A stretch of DNA of 64,000 nt from Hymenobacter frigidus (GTDB lineage: Bacteria; Bacteroidota; Bacteroidia; Cytophagales; Hymenobacteraceae): positions 62,001 to 126,000 of the forward strand of contig NZ_BMGY01000009.1 in NCBI RefSeq assembly GCF_014640435.1, written 5' to 3'. Shown here piece by piece: positions 43,615 through 52,686 of this stretch. A program made the translations under genes and the position numbers. Under the pieces are notes generated by a model. That model searched no databases. It was not told the DNA's origin and was given only the letters and a program-made list of their open reading frames with translations. Positions within the stretch are counted from its first letter, which is position 1, and each line of letters begins with the position of its first letter.

Positions 43615-46023
43615 ATGATGGATATGATTAAATGGCGTGCCCGGCTTACCTCACCCCCCGGCCCCCTCTCCCGCGGAGAGGGGGAGCCTAACGCAAGCAT
43701 CGTAGAACTCTCCCCCTCTCCTGCGGAGAGGGGGCCGGGGGGTGAGGTTACGCCGCGCCGCCTGGCAACCCTAGTTGCCCTGCTCCTGCTCTCCTCCTGC
43801 TCGGGCCTCAAGTATGTCCCCGAAGGCCAGCGGCTCTACACGGGCAGCAAGGTGATTATCAAGTCGCCGGAAAAGAATAAGAACCAGTCGGCGCTGCAAG
43901 CGGAGCTGGAATCAGTGCTGCGGCCTAAGCCTAATGGGGCCATACTGGGGCAGCGGCCCAAGCTGTATTTCTGGCACCTGGGCCAGGGCAAAACCAAGGG
44001 CCTGGGCAAGTTTATGGCCGACAAGTTTGGGGAAGCGCCGGTGCTGCTGAAGAACGTGAAAATCAGCGCCACCAGCGGGCTCATCACCAATCGGCTCTAC
44101 AACAACGGCTTTTTTAAGGCGGTGGTGACCAACGAGGTGGTTACGCAGGAAAGAACGGCCCAGGTGAATTACACCGCCAATACGGGCAAGGTGTACACCA
44201 TTAAGGAAATCAATTTTCCCGTGGGCGACACGCTGATAAACGCGGCCGTGCGCGCCACCCAGGCCGGCACGCTGCTCCAGGTAGGCGAGCCGTACAATCT
44301 GAACACCTTCACGGCTGAGCGGGTGCGGATTGACAACGTGCTGAAAAACGAGGGCTACTTCTACTTCTCGCCGCAGTACCTGCTTTTTCAGGTTGACAGC
44401 ACGCTGAATCACCAGGCCAACGTGTATGTGCGGGTGAAGCCTACCACGCCCGCCAAGGCCAGCCGCCCCTACTGGCTCAACCAGGTGAGCCTGAACACCA
44501 GCTACATCCTGACCGATACCGTTACGCGGCAGCCGGTGCTGTATAAGAAATACCGCTATTTCCCCGACGAGAAGGTCTTCAAGGCCAAGGCCATCACCAA
44601 CGCCACGTTCCTGTATCCGGACAGCCTGTTTCGGCGGCGGCGGCGCGACCAGACCATCAGCCGCCTGATGAGTTTGAACACGTTCAAGTTCGTGGAAATC
44701 CGGCTGAAGCCGTCGGCGGCCGGCGACTCGGCCGGCCGCGCCCGCCTCGATGTCGACGTGCTGATGACCCAGCTCAAAAAGAAAAGCCTGCGGGCCGACT
44801 TGCAGCTCGTGCAGAAGAGCAACGGCTTCACCGGACCGGGCCTCACGGTGTCGTTTCGCAACCGCTCGGCCCTGCGCGGCGGCGAGCAGCTGCTGCTCAA
44901 CGCCGTGGCCTCGACCGAAACCCAGACCGGCAGCGGCAGCGGGGCCCTGGGCCTCACCAGCTACGAGCTGGGCCTGAACGGGCAGCTGCTGTTTCCGCGC
45001 CTAGTGGTGCCCAAGCTGCCCCTGCTCAACCCGCGCCTGCCCAACTCCGACTTCCAGCCGCGCACCACGCTTGGGGCCGGTGTGCGGGCCGTGACCCGCG
45101 CCAGCTACTTCACGCAGTACTTCTTCAACCTGAACTACGGCTACACCTTCAAAACCAAGATTACCAACGAGCAGGAAGTTCGCCCCATCGATATCACCTA
45201 CGTCAGCTTCACGCCCACGCCGGTGTTCGATGCGTTGCTGCGCGAGCGGCCGTTTTTGCGCAGCGCGTTTCAGCAGCAGTTCATTCTGGCCAGCGCCTAC
45301 CGCTACACCTACAACCAGCAGGTGCTGGAGCAGCGCCGCCAGCAGATTTATTTCAGCGGGCAGGTGGAGGGCAGCGGCAATCTGGCCCAGGGCCTGGTGA
45401 GCAGCAGCGGCGGCACCAAAAACGCCAATGGCCGCTACACCATCGCCGGCCAGGAATACAGCCAGTACCTGAAGCTCGATTTGGAGCTGCGCGAGTACTA
45501 CCGCCTCAGCCAGAACCCCGCCAAGGGCAACCGCATTGTGGCCCGCCTGCAGGCCGGCGTGGGCCTGCCCTACGGCAATTCCAACGTGCTACCCTACCCC
45601 AAGCAGTACGGCATTGGCGGGCCCAACAGCATCCGGGCCTTCGCCGCCCGCGGTATTGGCCCCGGCACCTATCGCCCCGTCTCGAACCAGGAAAATATCA
45701 ACAGCTTCTACGACCAGGTGGGCGATATCCGCCTCGAAGGCAACCTCGAATACCGTCAGGACCTGGTGCCCTACCTCAAAGGAGCCGTATTCGTGGATGC
45801 CGGCAACATTTGGCTGGCCAACGACGACCCTTCCCGCCCCGGCGGTAAGTTCAGCGCCGGCACCTTTCTCAGCCAGCTGGCCGTGGGGGCCGGCGTGGGT
45901 CTGCGCGTCGACGTGCAGTTCTTCGTTATTCGCTTCGACTACGCCTTCCCGCTCCAGGCCCCGTATGGCACGCCCGAAAGCAGCGCTGGTCGGTTCAACC
46001 TGGCCATCGGGTATCCGTTCTAA
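43615..46023 (+). CDS. tamL: TamL-type lipoprotein outer-membrane Omp85 protein (TamA homologue), with inserted palindromic element near N-terminus
   Basis: About 802 residues. The lipoprotein signal RRLATLVALLLLSSC is followed by SGLKYVPEGQRLYTG, the usual start of Bacteroidota TamL proteins, which differ from proteobacterial TamA in being lipidated. POTRA-like repeats follow (about 60-370), then an Omp85 barrel with the IGGPNSIRAFAARGIGPG motif and a C-terminal ..AIGYPF. The partner TamB gene ends two bases upstream. Odd feature: codons about 12-45 lie within a GC-rich palindrome (43648-43748) that places some 34 residues between the short N-terminal MMDMIKWRAR and the Arg-Arg-led hydrophobic core. 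No ATG, GTG or TTG follows the palindrome in frame, so either translation starts before it or a rare codon is used. Confidence 0.92.
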   Translation: MMDMIKWRARLTSPPGPLSRGEGEPNASIVELSPSPAERGPGGEVTPRRLATLVALLLLSSCSGLKYVPEGQRLYTGSKVIIKSPEKNKNQSALQAELESVLRPKPNGAILGQRPKLYFWHLGQGKTKGLGKFMADKFGEAPVLLKNVKISATSGLITNRLYNNGFFKAVVTNEVVTQERTAQVNYTANTGKVYTIKEINFPVGDTLINAAVRATQAGTLLQVGEPYNLNTFTAERVRIDNVLKNEGYFYFSPQYLLFQVDSTLNHQANVYVRVKPTTPAKASRPYWLNQVSLNTSYILTDTVTRQPVLYKKYRYFPDEKVFKAKAITNATFLYPDSLFRRRRRDQTISRLMSLNTFKFVEIRLKPSAAGDSAGRARLDVDVLMTQLKKKSLRADLQLVQKSNGFTGPGLTVSFRNRSALRGGEQLLLNAVASTETQTGSGSGALGLTSYELGLNGQLLFPRLVVPKLPLLNPRLPNSDFQPRTTLGAGVRAVTRASYFTQYFFNLNYGYTFKTKITNEQEVRPIDITYVSFTPTPVFDALLRERPFLRSAFQQQFILASAYRYTYNQQVLEQRRQQIYFSGQVEGSGNLAQGLVSSSGGTKNANGRYTIAGQEYSQYLKLDLELREYYRLSQNPAKGNRIVARLQAGVGLPYGNSNVLPYPKQYGIGGPNSIRAFAARGIGPGTYRPVSNQENINSFYDQVGDIRLEGNLEYRQDLVPYLKGAVFVDAGNIWLANDDPSRPGGKFSAGTFLSQLAVGAGVGLRVDVQFFVIRFDYAFPLQAPYGTPESSAGRFNLAIGYPF
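43648..43748. repeat. In-frame GC-rich palindromic element inside tamL
   Basis: Arms at 43648-43686 and 43710-43748 match at 36 of 39 positions, beginning ACCTCACCCCCCGGCCCC, with a 23-base spacer. Each arm also holds its own small hairpin around CGCGG. The translated product reads TSPPGPLSRGEGE...SPSPAERGPGGEV. A sister copy at 55176-55300 is also in frame. Both copies are followed in the reading direction by GTTACG outside the palindrome. Confidence 0.9.
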
Positions 46024-46068
46024 AGAGTCGGTTGAGGTTAAATGAAAAACGGTCATTTAAGTCTGTAA

Positions 46069-47238
46069 TCATCGTATTATCGGCATCCGCTCGAACGGCC
46101 GCTCCCGGTCGAACTGGTACCGGTACGTGGCGTGGGTTTTCACGATGCTGGCCCCGATGGAGCGGATGGTAACCAACATGCGGGGGTTAAAATCACCAAT
46201 CCAGTTCATTTCCAGGTCGGCGTAGCCGGCGTCGAGGAACGTCCGGCGGGCGTAGACCAGCATGGCCGCGTCCACGCCCTTACCCTGGTACTCGGGCACC
46301 ACGCCGTAGATGATGCCGAACATGCGCTTGTCGCGCCGCTGCATGTAGCGCCACTGCTCCCACAGAAACCGGATTTTACCGACCAAATTGAGCCGCCGGC
46401 CAATGTGCCGGAAAATCTGATTCAATTCGGGCAGGCTCATGAAGAAGGCCACCGGCTCAGCGCCGCGGTAGGCAAACCAGAGCAGGCGCTCGTCCACTAC
46501 GGGCTTCATCTCGCGCGCCATGTTGCGGGCCTGGTCCATCGTCATGGGCTTCACGCCGGAGTGCTTGGCCCAGGCCAGGTTATATACGTGGTGAAAATCG
46601 GCGGCCAGCTTCTCTCCATCCTGCTTGCGGGCATGGGCAAAGCGGAATTCGCCCGCGTGCTGCTCGGTGCGCTTCGCGAAGCTGGCGTGTAGCGGCGCCG
46701 TGATGGTGCGGTAGCAGGTGTATTGCTTGAAGTAAAGTTGAAACCCGTACTCCTCAAACAGCCGCTGGTAGTAGGGCGGGTGCCAGAACATGCCGTAGTT
46801 GGGCGGGCGGTCGAACCCATCGATGAGCAGGCCCCAGAATTTCTCGCGCCCGCCGAAGTTGACGGGGCCATCCATGGCCTGCATGCCGCGCAGGGCCAGC
46901 CACTTCCGCCCCGCGTCGAATAGCTGGTTGGCCGCCGACTGGTCCTCCGTGCACTCAAAAAAGCCCAGGCCGCCGGTGGGCAGGTCGGGGTTCTGCACGT
47001 CCACCGCGTCGCGGTCGAGAAACGCCGCCACCCGGCCAATGACCACGCCCGCTGCGTCGGTGAACACCCAGCGCACGACTTCGCCATTGGTTAGCAGGGG
47101 GTTTTTGGCAGGGTCGAACACGGCTTCCACCTCGTTTTCGAGCGGGCCAATGTAGTTGGGCTCTGCCCGGTGCAGGCGGGCCGGCAACTCAATAAACTGG
47201 CGCGCCAGGCGGGCATCGGCTACTTCAAGCAAGGGCAT
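46069..47238 (-). CDS. GNAT-like acyltransferase-fold protein, function unknown
   Basis: A 389-residue cytosolic protein with no signal or membrane segment. The C-terminal half has a GNAT-like segment, GIIYGVVPEYQGKGVDAAMLVYARRTF (core VPEYQGKGVDAAML, near 308-323), which matches motif A of acetyltransferases. NEVEAVFDPAKNPLL near 34-48 and MDGPVNFGGREKFWGLLIDGFD (core NFGGREKFWG, near 127) are typical of an uncharacterised protein family of about 380-400 residues that I recognise from Bacteroidota and some other phyla. Neither acceptor nor acyl donor can be named. It is convergent with tamL, 45 bases away. Confidence 0.82.
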   Translation of the reverse strand: MPLLEVADARLARQFIELPARLHRAEPNYIGPLENEVEAVFDPAKNPLLTNGEVVRWVFTDAAGVVIGRVAAFLDRDAVDVQNPDLPTGGLGFFECTEDQSAANQLFDAGRKWLALRGMQAMDGPVNFGGREKFWGLLIDGFDRPPNYGMFWHPPYYQRLFEEYGFQLYFKQYTCYRTITAPLHASFAKRTEQHAGEFRFAHARKQDGEKLAADFHHVYNLAWAKHSGVKPMTMDQARNMAREMKPVVDERLLWFAYRGAEPVAFFMSLPELNQIFRHIGRRLNLVGKIRFLWEQWRYMQRRDKRMFGIIYGVVPEYQGKGVDAAMLVYARRTFLDAGYADLEMNWIGDFNPRMLVTIRSIGASIVKTHATYRYQFDRERPFERMPIIR

Positions 47239-47680
47239 GGGCAGGGGGGCAATAAGGACAGCTTCGCAACCGGCTTAACGATGGAAAGGCTCGGCGGAAC
47301 CACAAAGAAAAACCCGGGCCGCCATTCGGGGCTCCGGCTCAGCATCGTGAAGCACGAAACAAGGCGCGGAAACGCCTCGCCAAAACCCCAAAACGCAGGA
47401 GCGCAGCCCCGCAAAGAGGCGCTGCGCCACTGGCAAATTGCCGGATGCATCGCCGCAGCCTTCTTTATATTAGATAATATTATTACTTTGGCAACAATAT
47501 ATTTAGTCACTCACCCAGCCTTTTACCATTTTTTACCCGAAGCCACTGCCAAACCTATAAGCAGGAGAACAGTCTGGCCGGCCGGGCGCACCAGCGGCCG
47601 CGCTATTATCCCGGCTGCCCGCCGCCCCTGCGTCATCCGCTATTTATATTACACACATACAGCGCTTTCCATTTCCTTGT
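47239..47680. other. Intergenic region upstream of the histidine kinase
   Basis: A 442-bp gap between divergent genes. Positions 47461-47520 are AT-rich and include TTACTTTG at 47483-47490, one mismatch from the -7 motif, which could serve the kinase gene. No gene, hairpin or repeat was recognised. Confidence 0.4.
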
Positions 47681-49686
47681 ATGAGAATGATTTGTGAGCT
47701 GCTAACGTGGTGGTTGAGCTTGGTGCCCGCAACCGGGCCACCTCAGTCTACGGCCCGAATAGATAGCCTGCAGCAACAGCTGGCCACCTCCGCCCCCGAT
47801 ACGGGCCGTGTGCTGCTACTGACCCAGCTGGCCTACGAGTACACCCAAATCACTCCCCTGGCCGCCATTGCCTATGGCAAGCAGGCCCTGCAGCTGGCGC
47901 AACGACTGCACTACCGGCGGGGCGAAAGTCTGGCCCTTATTCGGCTGGGGTCTGGGTTTCGGGAAGCCGGCAACTACCCGGCGGCCCTGCAAGTGGGCCT
48001 GCACGGCTTACGGCTGGCCGAAGAGCTGCGTGAGCCGGAGCTCATTGGGCGCGGGCTGAATGCGCTGGGCTACCTCAACTGGGAGCAGGGCAACAGCCGC
48101 ACCGCGCTGGCCTATTTTTTCCGAGCCAAAGCAGTAGCCGAAAAAAGCAAGAATACCAAGCTCCTGACCCGCGTGATGGGCAACATTGGCAATGCCTACC
48201 AACAGTTGCACCGCCTCGATTCGGCGGTGCTGTTCTCCCGGCGAGGCTACGAGCTTGACCTGGCCAACAACGACCTGGTGAGCGAAGTGGGCGACGCGGC
48301 CATGCTGGGCAATATTTACTCCGGCATGGGCCGCCCCGACCTGGCCCGGCAGTTTTACCGCGGCAGCATCCGCCGGGCGCAGGGCCAGCGCATCACCTTT
48401 GCGCTGTGCCGCGCCTACCTGGGCCAGGCCCGCCTCTGGCAGCAGGAAGCCGGGGCCCGCGCCGACTCCACCATATACTTCGGGCGGCAGGCACTACGGG
48501 TCGGGCAGCAAAGCAACTACCCCAAAGGCGTGCTCGAAGCCAGCCAGTTTCTGGCGGCGGCATTTGCCGCCCGGCAAGACAGCGCCGCGGCCTTCCGCTA
48601 TCTGGCGCTGGCCAGCGCCACCCGCGACAGCCTGTTTAGCCAGACCAAGATGACCCAGCTGCAGGCCCTGGATGTGAACGAGCGGCTGCGCCAACGCGAG
48701 CTGGCCGAGCAGCAAGCCCAAGCCACCCACGAGCGCCGCCAGCTTTGGCTGCTGGCCGCCTTGGCCAGCGCCGTGCCGGCCCTGCTGCTGCTGTGGCGCA
48801 ACAACCGCCACAAGCAGCTTGCCAACCAACAGCTTAATGCCCAAAACGCCCAGATTGCCCGGCAGCGCGACGACCTGAGCAACGCCCTCACCCACAGCTC
48901 AAAGACACGCAGACCCAGCTGGTGCAGAGCGAAAAGACGGCCTTTCTGGGCGAGCTCACGGCGGGTATTGCCCACGAGCTGCAAAATCCGCTGGCCTTCA
49001 TGAAAAACTTTGCCGAGGTGAGCACCTTGCTGGTCGACGATATTGCCGGCGATGCCCCCCGCCCGTCCCGCGACGCCGACCAGGAGTTTTTACTGGCCGG
49101 CCTCAAGCAAAACCTGCAGGAAATCAGCCAGCACGGCCAGCGGGCTACCACCATTATTGCCGGCATGCTGGCCCGCTCCCGCAACAGCAGCACGCCCCAG
49201 GCCCTGACCAATCTCAACGCCTTGGTGGAGGAATACTTCCGGCTGGCCTATCAGGGCCTGCGCGCCAAGGACCCCACATTCCACGCCCTGCGCACGGCCC
49301 GGCTGGCCCCCGAGCTGGGGCTGGTGCCCGCCGTAGCCCCCGAGCTGGGACGGGTGCTGCTCAACCTGTTCACCAATGCGTTTTACGCCGTGCAGCAGCG
49401 GGCCAAAACGGACGCGGCTGGTTACCGGCCCGAAGTGCGGGCCTCAACGCAACGGCTGACGGCCAACTCCGTCGAAATCAAAATTTACGACAACGGCACT
49501 GGCGTTCCGGAGTCTGTGCGGCAAGACATTTTCAAACCCTTCTTCACCACCAAGCCCACCACCGAAGGCACCGGGCTGGGCCTGTCGCTCTCGTACGATA
49601 TTGTAACCCAGTGCCACCACGGCACTCTCACGGTCGATTCCCAGGAAGGAGTATTTACTGAATTTACGATTTGCCTGCCGGGCTAA
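47681..49686 (+). pseudogene. TPR sensor histidine kinase, split by a frameshift near 48896
   Basis: Two overlapping frames make one kinase. The first (47681-49003 as an open frame) holds an N-terminal region with TPR repeats (about 20-330: LTQLAYEYTQITPLAAIAYGKQAL and similar units), then a membrane helix (LWLLAALASAVPALLLLW, near 352-370) and a coiled coil. The second frame (coding from about 48898 to 49686) holds LKDTQTQLVQSEKTAFLGEL, the H-box IAHELQNPLAF, the N-box NLFTNAFYAV and the G-boxes DNGTGVP and TEGTGLGLSLS. In homologous kinases the coiled coil runs directly into the QSEK segment. The break is therefore a missing base (or two extra) near 48893-48898, where the first frame shifts to non-coding ..SSKTRRPSWC. 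Either the gene is inactivated or the sequence has an error. All kinase motifs are otherwise intact. No response regulator is adjacent. Confidence 0.85.
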
Positions 49687-50200
49687 GTTTGCCGCCGGCC
49701 AACCCCGGAACTGCTCTATTGGTAAAATTATTCTTATCTGATTCCCAATAAGCCTTCTTCCTGCCGCGCCGCGCCGCCCGCCAGAGCGGTTGAGTAGCCG
49801 TACCCACGCAATGCGCGGTTGGCCTGAAACTGCCCCAACACAAAGCAAAACGGACACTCCTGGCGGCCCTCTCCGGTGCCCGCAACCCGGCTGGCCCCCT
49901 CAATCCCCTGCCCTATCCGACATCGTGGGTGCGTATGAAAAACGCCCGCTTCGGCCGTGTCCAGTAGTTCAGAATGGAAAGGAAAGGAGGAAGCCATGGC
50001 ATGATTAACATTTTTTATAAATATAGTAATAAAGTATTAACTTTCACTATTCCGAGTAATTTATTTCCCATCATAATGAATACCCGCATCCAAGGACATG
50101 GTTCCAGGGCTTTTATCCGGCGCATCAGTTGTGCTGCAGCTGGCAATGGCACAGCCAGCTGCCGCTACGGCAACTCCCGAAACTGCTGTAGCGGCGGCCC
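49687..50200. other. Intergenic region between convergent kinase and P-type ATPase genes
   Basis: A 514-bp gap. It is GC-rich to about 49990, then AT-rich (50000-50080). A hairpin GCCGCTAC (50161-50168) with GTAGCGGC (50188-50195) lies just past the ATPase stop and might be a terminator, but no T-run follows. Several short open frames on both strands have no recognisable product. Confidence 0.4.
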
Positions 50201-52267
50201 TTAGGGCTTGCTGGTGAAATCCATGTGCTGAATGCGCACGGCGTTGAGAATGGCCAGCAGCGCCACGCCCACGTCGGCAAACACGGCTTCCCACATGGTG
50301 GCCAGGCCCCCGGCCCCGAGGGCCAGCACGATGGCCTTCACCAGGAAAGCCAGCCAGATATTTTGCCACACCACGCGGTGGGTGGCGCGGGCAATGCGGC
50401 GGGCAGTAGCAATTTTGCTGGGATGGTCGGTTTGGATGACCACATCCGCCGTTTCGATGGTAGCGTCGGAGCCCAGGCCGCCCATGGCAATGCCCACATC
50501 GGCCAGGGCCACCACGGGCGCGTCGTTCACGCCATCGCCCACGAAGGCCAGCTTGCGGCCTTCAGCCAGGTATTGCTGCACGTAGCGGGCCTTGTCTTCG
50601 GGCAGCAGGCCGCCGTGGGCTTCGCTGATGCCCAACTCCTTGGCCACGCGCTGGGTGATGCTGTCCTTGTCGCCGGAAAGCATGACCAGCCTGGTGATGC
50701 CGTCGGCCCGGAGCTCCTGGATGGCGCGGGCGGCATCCTCCTTGGGCGCGTCGGCCACGGTGAGGTAGCCGGCGTAGCGGCCGTCGATGGCCGCTACCAC
50801 GATGCTGTCCAGTACCTGGTCGACTTCGGGCGGGTAGGCCACGTCGAACCTGGCGAGGAGCTTGGCGTTGCCGACCAGCACGTCGCGGCCTTCCACCTTG
50901 CCGCGCAGGCCGTGGCCGGCTATTTCCTCCACGCTTTCGACGGGCACCCCCGCCGTGGCCGCGCCCACGTGGGCCACCACCGCTTTGGCGATGGGGTGCG
51001 TGGACTTGGCTTCGAGCGCCCCGACCAGGCGGAGCAGCTGCGCGGCCTCGGTGCCGGGGGCGGGCTGCACCTGCCGCACGGCAAACACGCCCTGGGTGAG
51101 TGTGCCGGTTTTGTCCATCACCACCGTATCAATTTCGCGCAGCACGTCAAGAAAGTTGGAGCCTTTGAACAGGATACCCGCCTTGGAAGCGGCCCCAATG
51201 CCCCCGAAGTAGCCCAGGGGAATGCTGATAACCAACGCGCACGGGCAGGAAATCACCAAAAACACCAGCGCCCGGTAGAGCCAGGTGCGAAACACGTAGT
51301 CATCGACCACGAAGTAGGGCACCAGCACGAGCAGTACCGCCAGCGCCACCACGATGGGCGTGTAGACCCGGGCAAACTTGGTGATGAACTGCTGGGTTTT
51401 GGCCTTGCGGCCCACGGCGTTCTGCACCATGGCCAGGATTTTTGAGAGCTTGGTGTCCTGAAAAGCCGCCGTGACGGTGACTTGTACCAGACTTTCCTGG
51501 TTAATCATGCCGGCCAGCACCACCTCGCCGGGCTGCTTGGTTTGGGGGACCGACTCGCCGGTGAGCGCGGCTGTGTTGAAGCTGGCCGGGGCGGTGTTCA
51601 GGGTGCCGTCGAGGGCGACTTTTTCGCCGGGCCGGATTTCGAGCACGTCGCCGACCTGCACCACTTTGGGGTCGAGCACCAGGCTCTGGCCGCCGCGCAG
51701 CACCGTGACTTCGGTGGCCTGAATTTCGAGCAGGGCGCGGATGCTGCGCTTGGCCCGGTTCACGGCGGCGTCCTGAAACAGCTCGCCCACGGTGTAGAAC
51801 AGCATCACGGCCACGCCCTCCGGGTATTCGCCAATGGCAAAAGCCCCAATCGTGGCAATGCTCATCAGCAAAAATTCGTTGAAGATATTGCCGCTGGGAA
51901 TGCTCAGCACGGCGGCTTTGATGACTTTCCAGCCCACCAGCGCAAAAGCCAGCCCGTACCAGGCCAGCCGCACGTAGGCAGTGAAAAAGTCGGCTTTGTA
52001 ATAATCCAGCGCGAGGCCCGCCAATAGCAGTGCCAAGCTGATGCCCGGCACCAGGTAGGGATTGTCGCCGGCGGGGCCGTGGTCATGGTCATGGTCATGG
52101 TCGTGCGAGTGGCCGGCGTGGTCATGGCCGGGCACATCGTGGCCCTGGGGAGCGGCGGCGGCCGCGGGCGTGAGCTGGGCGCGGGTGAGGGCTCCCACGT
52201 TTTCGGGCTGCACCTGCTTGGCCGTGTTCAGCGCTTCGTTGGTATCGTCGGATGAAGGGTTCGGCAT
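50201..52267 (-). CDS. Zn/Cd/Pb-type P1B heavy-metal-transporting ATPase with His-rich N-terminus
   Basis: A 688-residue inner-membrane pump. In place of a CxxC heavy-metal-binding domain it has a His/Asp-rich tail (residues about 43-64, repeats of HD). The P-type core is complete: the TGES motif (AALTGESVP), the metal-site CPC in SCPCALVISIP, the phosphorylated Asp in DKTGTLT, HP (KSTHPIAKA) and GDGVNDAP. The CPC with SxP and a conserved Asp in the last helices (FADVGVALLAILN) indicate the P1B-2 class that exports Zn2+, Cd2+ or Pb2+ from the cytosol. The ATG at 52267 is chosen because the longer frame runs into ynfA. It is the last gene of the metal operon, 44 bases after ynfA. Confidence 0.94.
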   Translation of the reverse strand: MPNPSSDDTNEALNTAKQVQPENVGALTRAQLTPAAAAAPQGHDVPGHDHAGHSHDHDHDHDHGPAGDNPYLVPGISLALLLAGLALDYYKADFFTAYVRLAWYGLAFALVGWKVIKAAVLSIPSGNIFNEFLLMSIATIGAFAIGEYPEGVAVMLFYTVGELFQDAAVNRAKRSIRALLEIQATEVTVLRGGQSLVLDPKVVQVGDVLEIRPGEKVALDGTLNTAPASFNTAALTGESVPQTKQPGEVVLAGMINQESLVQVTVTAAFQDTKLSKILAMVQNAVGRKAKTQQFITKFARVYTPIVVALAVLLVLVPYFVVDDYVFRTWLYRALVFLVISCPCALVISIPLGYFGGIGAASKAGILFKGSNFLDVLREIDTVVMDKTGTLTQGVFAVRQVQPAPGTEAAQLLRLVGALEAKSTHPIAKAVVAHVGAATAGVPVESVEEIAGHGLRGKVEGRDVLVGNAKLLARFDVAYPPEVDQVLDSIVVAAIDGRYAGYLTVADAPKEDAARAIQELRADGITRLVMLSGDKDSITQRVAKELGISEAHGGLLPEDKARYVQQYLAEGRKLAFVGDGVNDAPVVALADVGIAMGGLGSDATIETADVVIQTDHPSKIATARRIARATHRVVWQNIWLAFLVKAIVLALGAGGLATMWEAVFADVGVALLAILNAVRIQHMDFTSKP

Positions 52268-52311
52268 GACTACGGAAGGCAAAGCACAAACAAAAAAAGG
52301 ACGCAAATTGC

Positions 52312-52644
52312 TCAGGCGCGGGGCCAAAACAGGATAATGCCGATGCCCAAGAAGCAGACCACCCCACCAATAATATCAAAACGGTCGGGACGAAACCCAT
52401 CAAAGTACCAGGCCCACGCGATAGACATGACGATAAACACGCCCCCGTATACGGCGTAGGTCTTGCCAAAAGAGGTGGGTTGCCAGGTAGCCACCCACCC
52501 GTAGAGCATCAGCAGTACGGCCCCGGCCGCGCCCATCCAGCCGGGTCGGTCGGCCTTTAGCCACTGCCACATCAGGTAACCACCGCCTATTTCGCAAAGG
52601 CCCGCCAGAAAAAAGACCAGCAAAGGTTTCAGAATTGGGAACAT
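52312..52644 (-). CDS. ynfA: YnfA family small membrane protein (UPF0060)
   Basis: A 110-residue protein with four membrane helices (about 5-22, 30-48, 60-78, 88-106). FFLAGLCEIGGGYLMWQWL near 10-28 and YGWVATWQP, GKTYAVYGGVFIVMSIAWAW (core AVYGGVFI) and D-R-D-IIG near the C-terminus match the YnfA family, whose fold is like small multidrug-resistance (SMR) transporters. A role in export of cations or toxic compounds has been proposed for the family. Its place between the RND adaptor and the P1B ATPase supports a link with metal resistance, as inference. The ATG at 52644 is preferred to a TTG eight codons upstream. Confidence 0.93.
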   Translation of the reverse strand: MFPILKPLLVFFLAGLCEIGGGYLMWQWLKADRPGWMGAAGAVLLMLYGWVATWQPTSFGKTYAVYGGVFIVMSIAWAWYFDGFRPDRFDIIGGVVCFLGIGIILFWPRA

Positions 52645-52686
52645 GGCGGCAAAAAAATATGGTGGCAAACCCGGGCACTAATGCGG

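Noticed and set aside
43646..43750. TTA on both sides of the palindrome in tamL as a target-site duplication
   Set aside because: The copy in the CzcA fusion has GTTACG on one side only, and GTTACG is shared by both copies, so the TTA probably belongs to the element.
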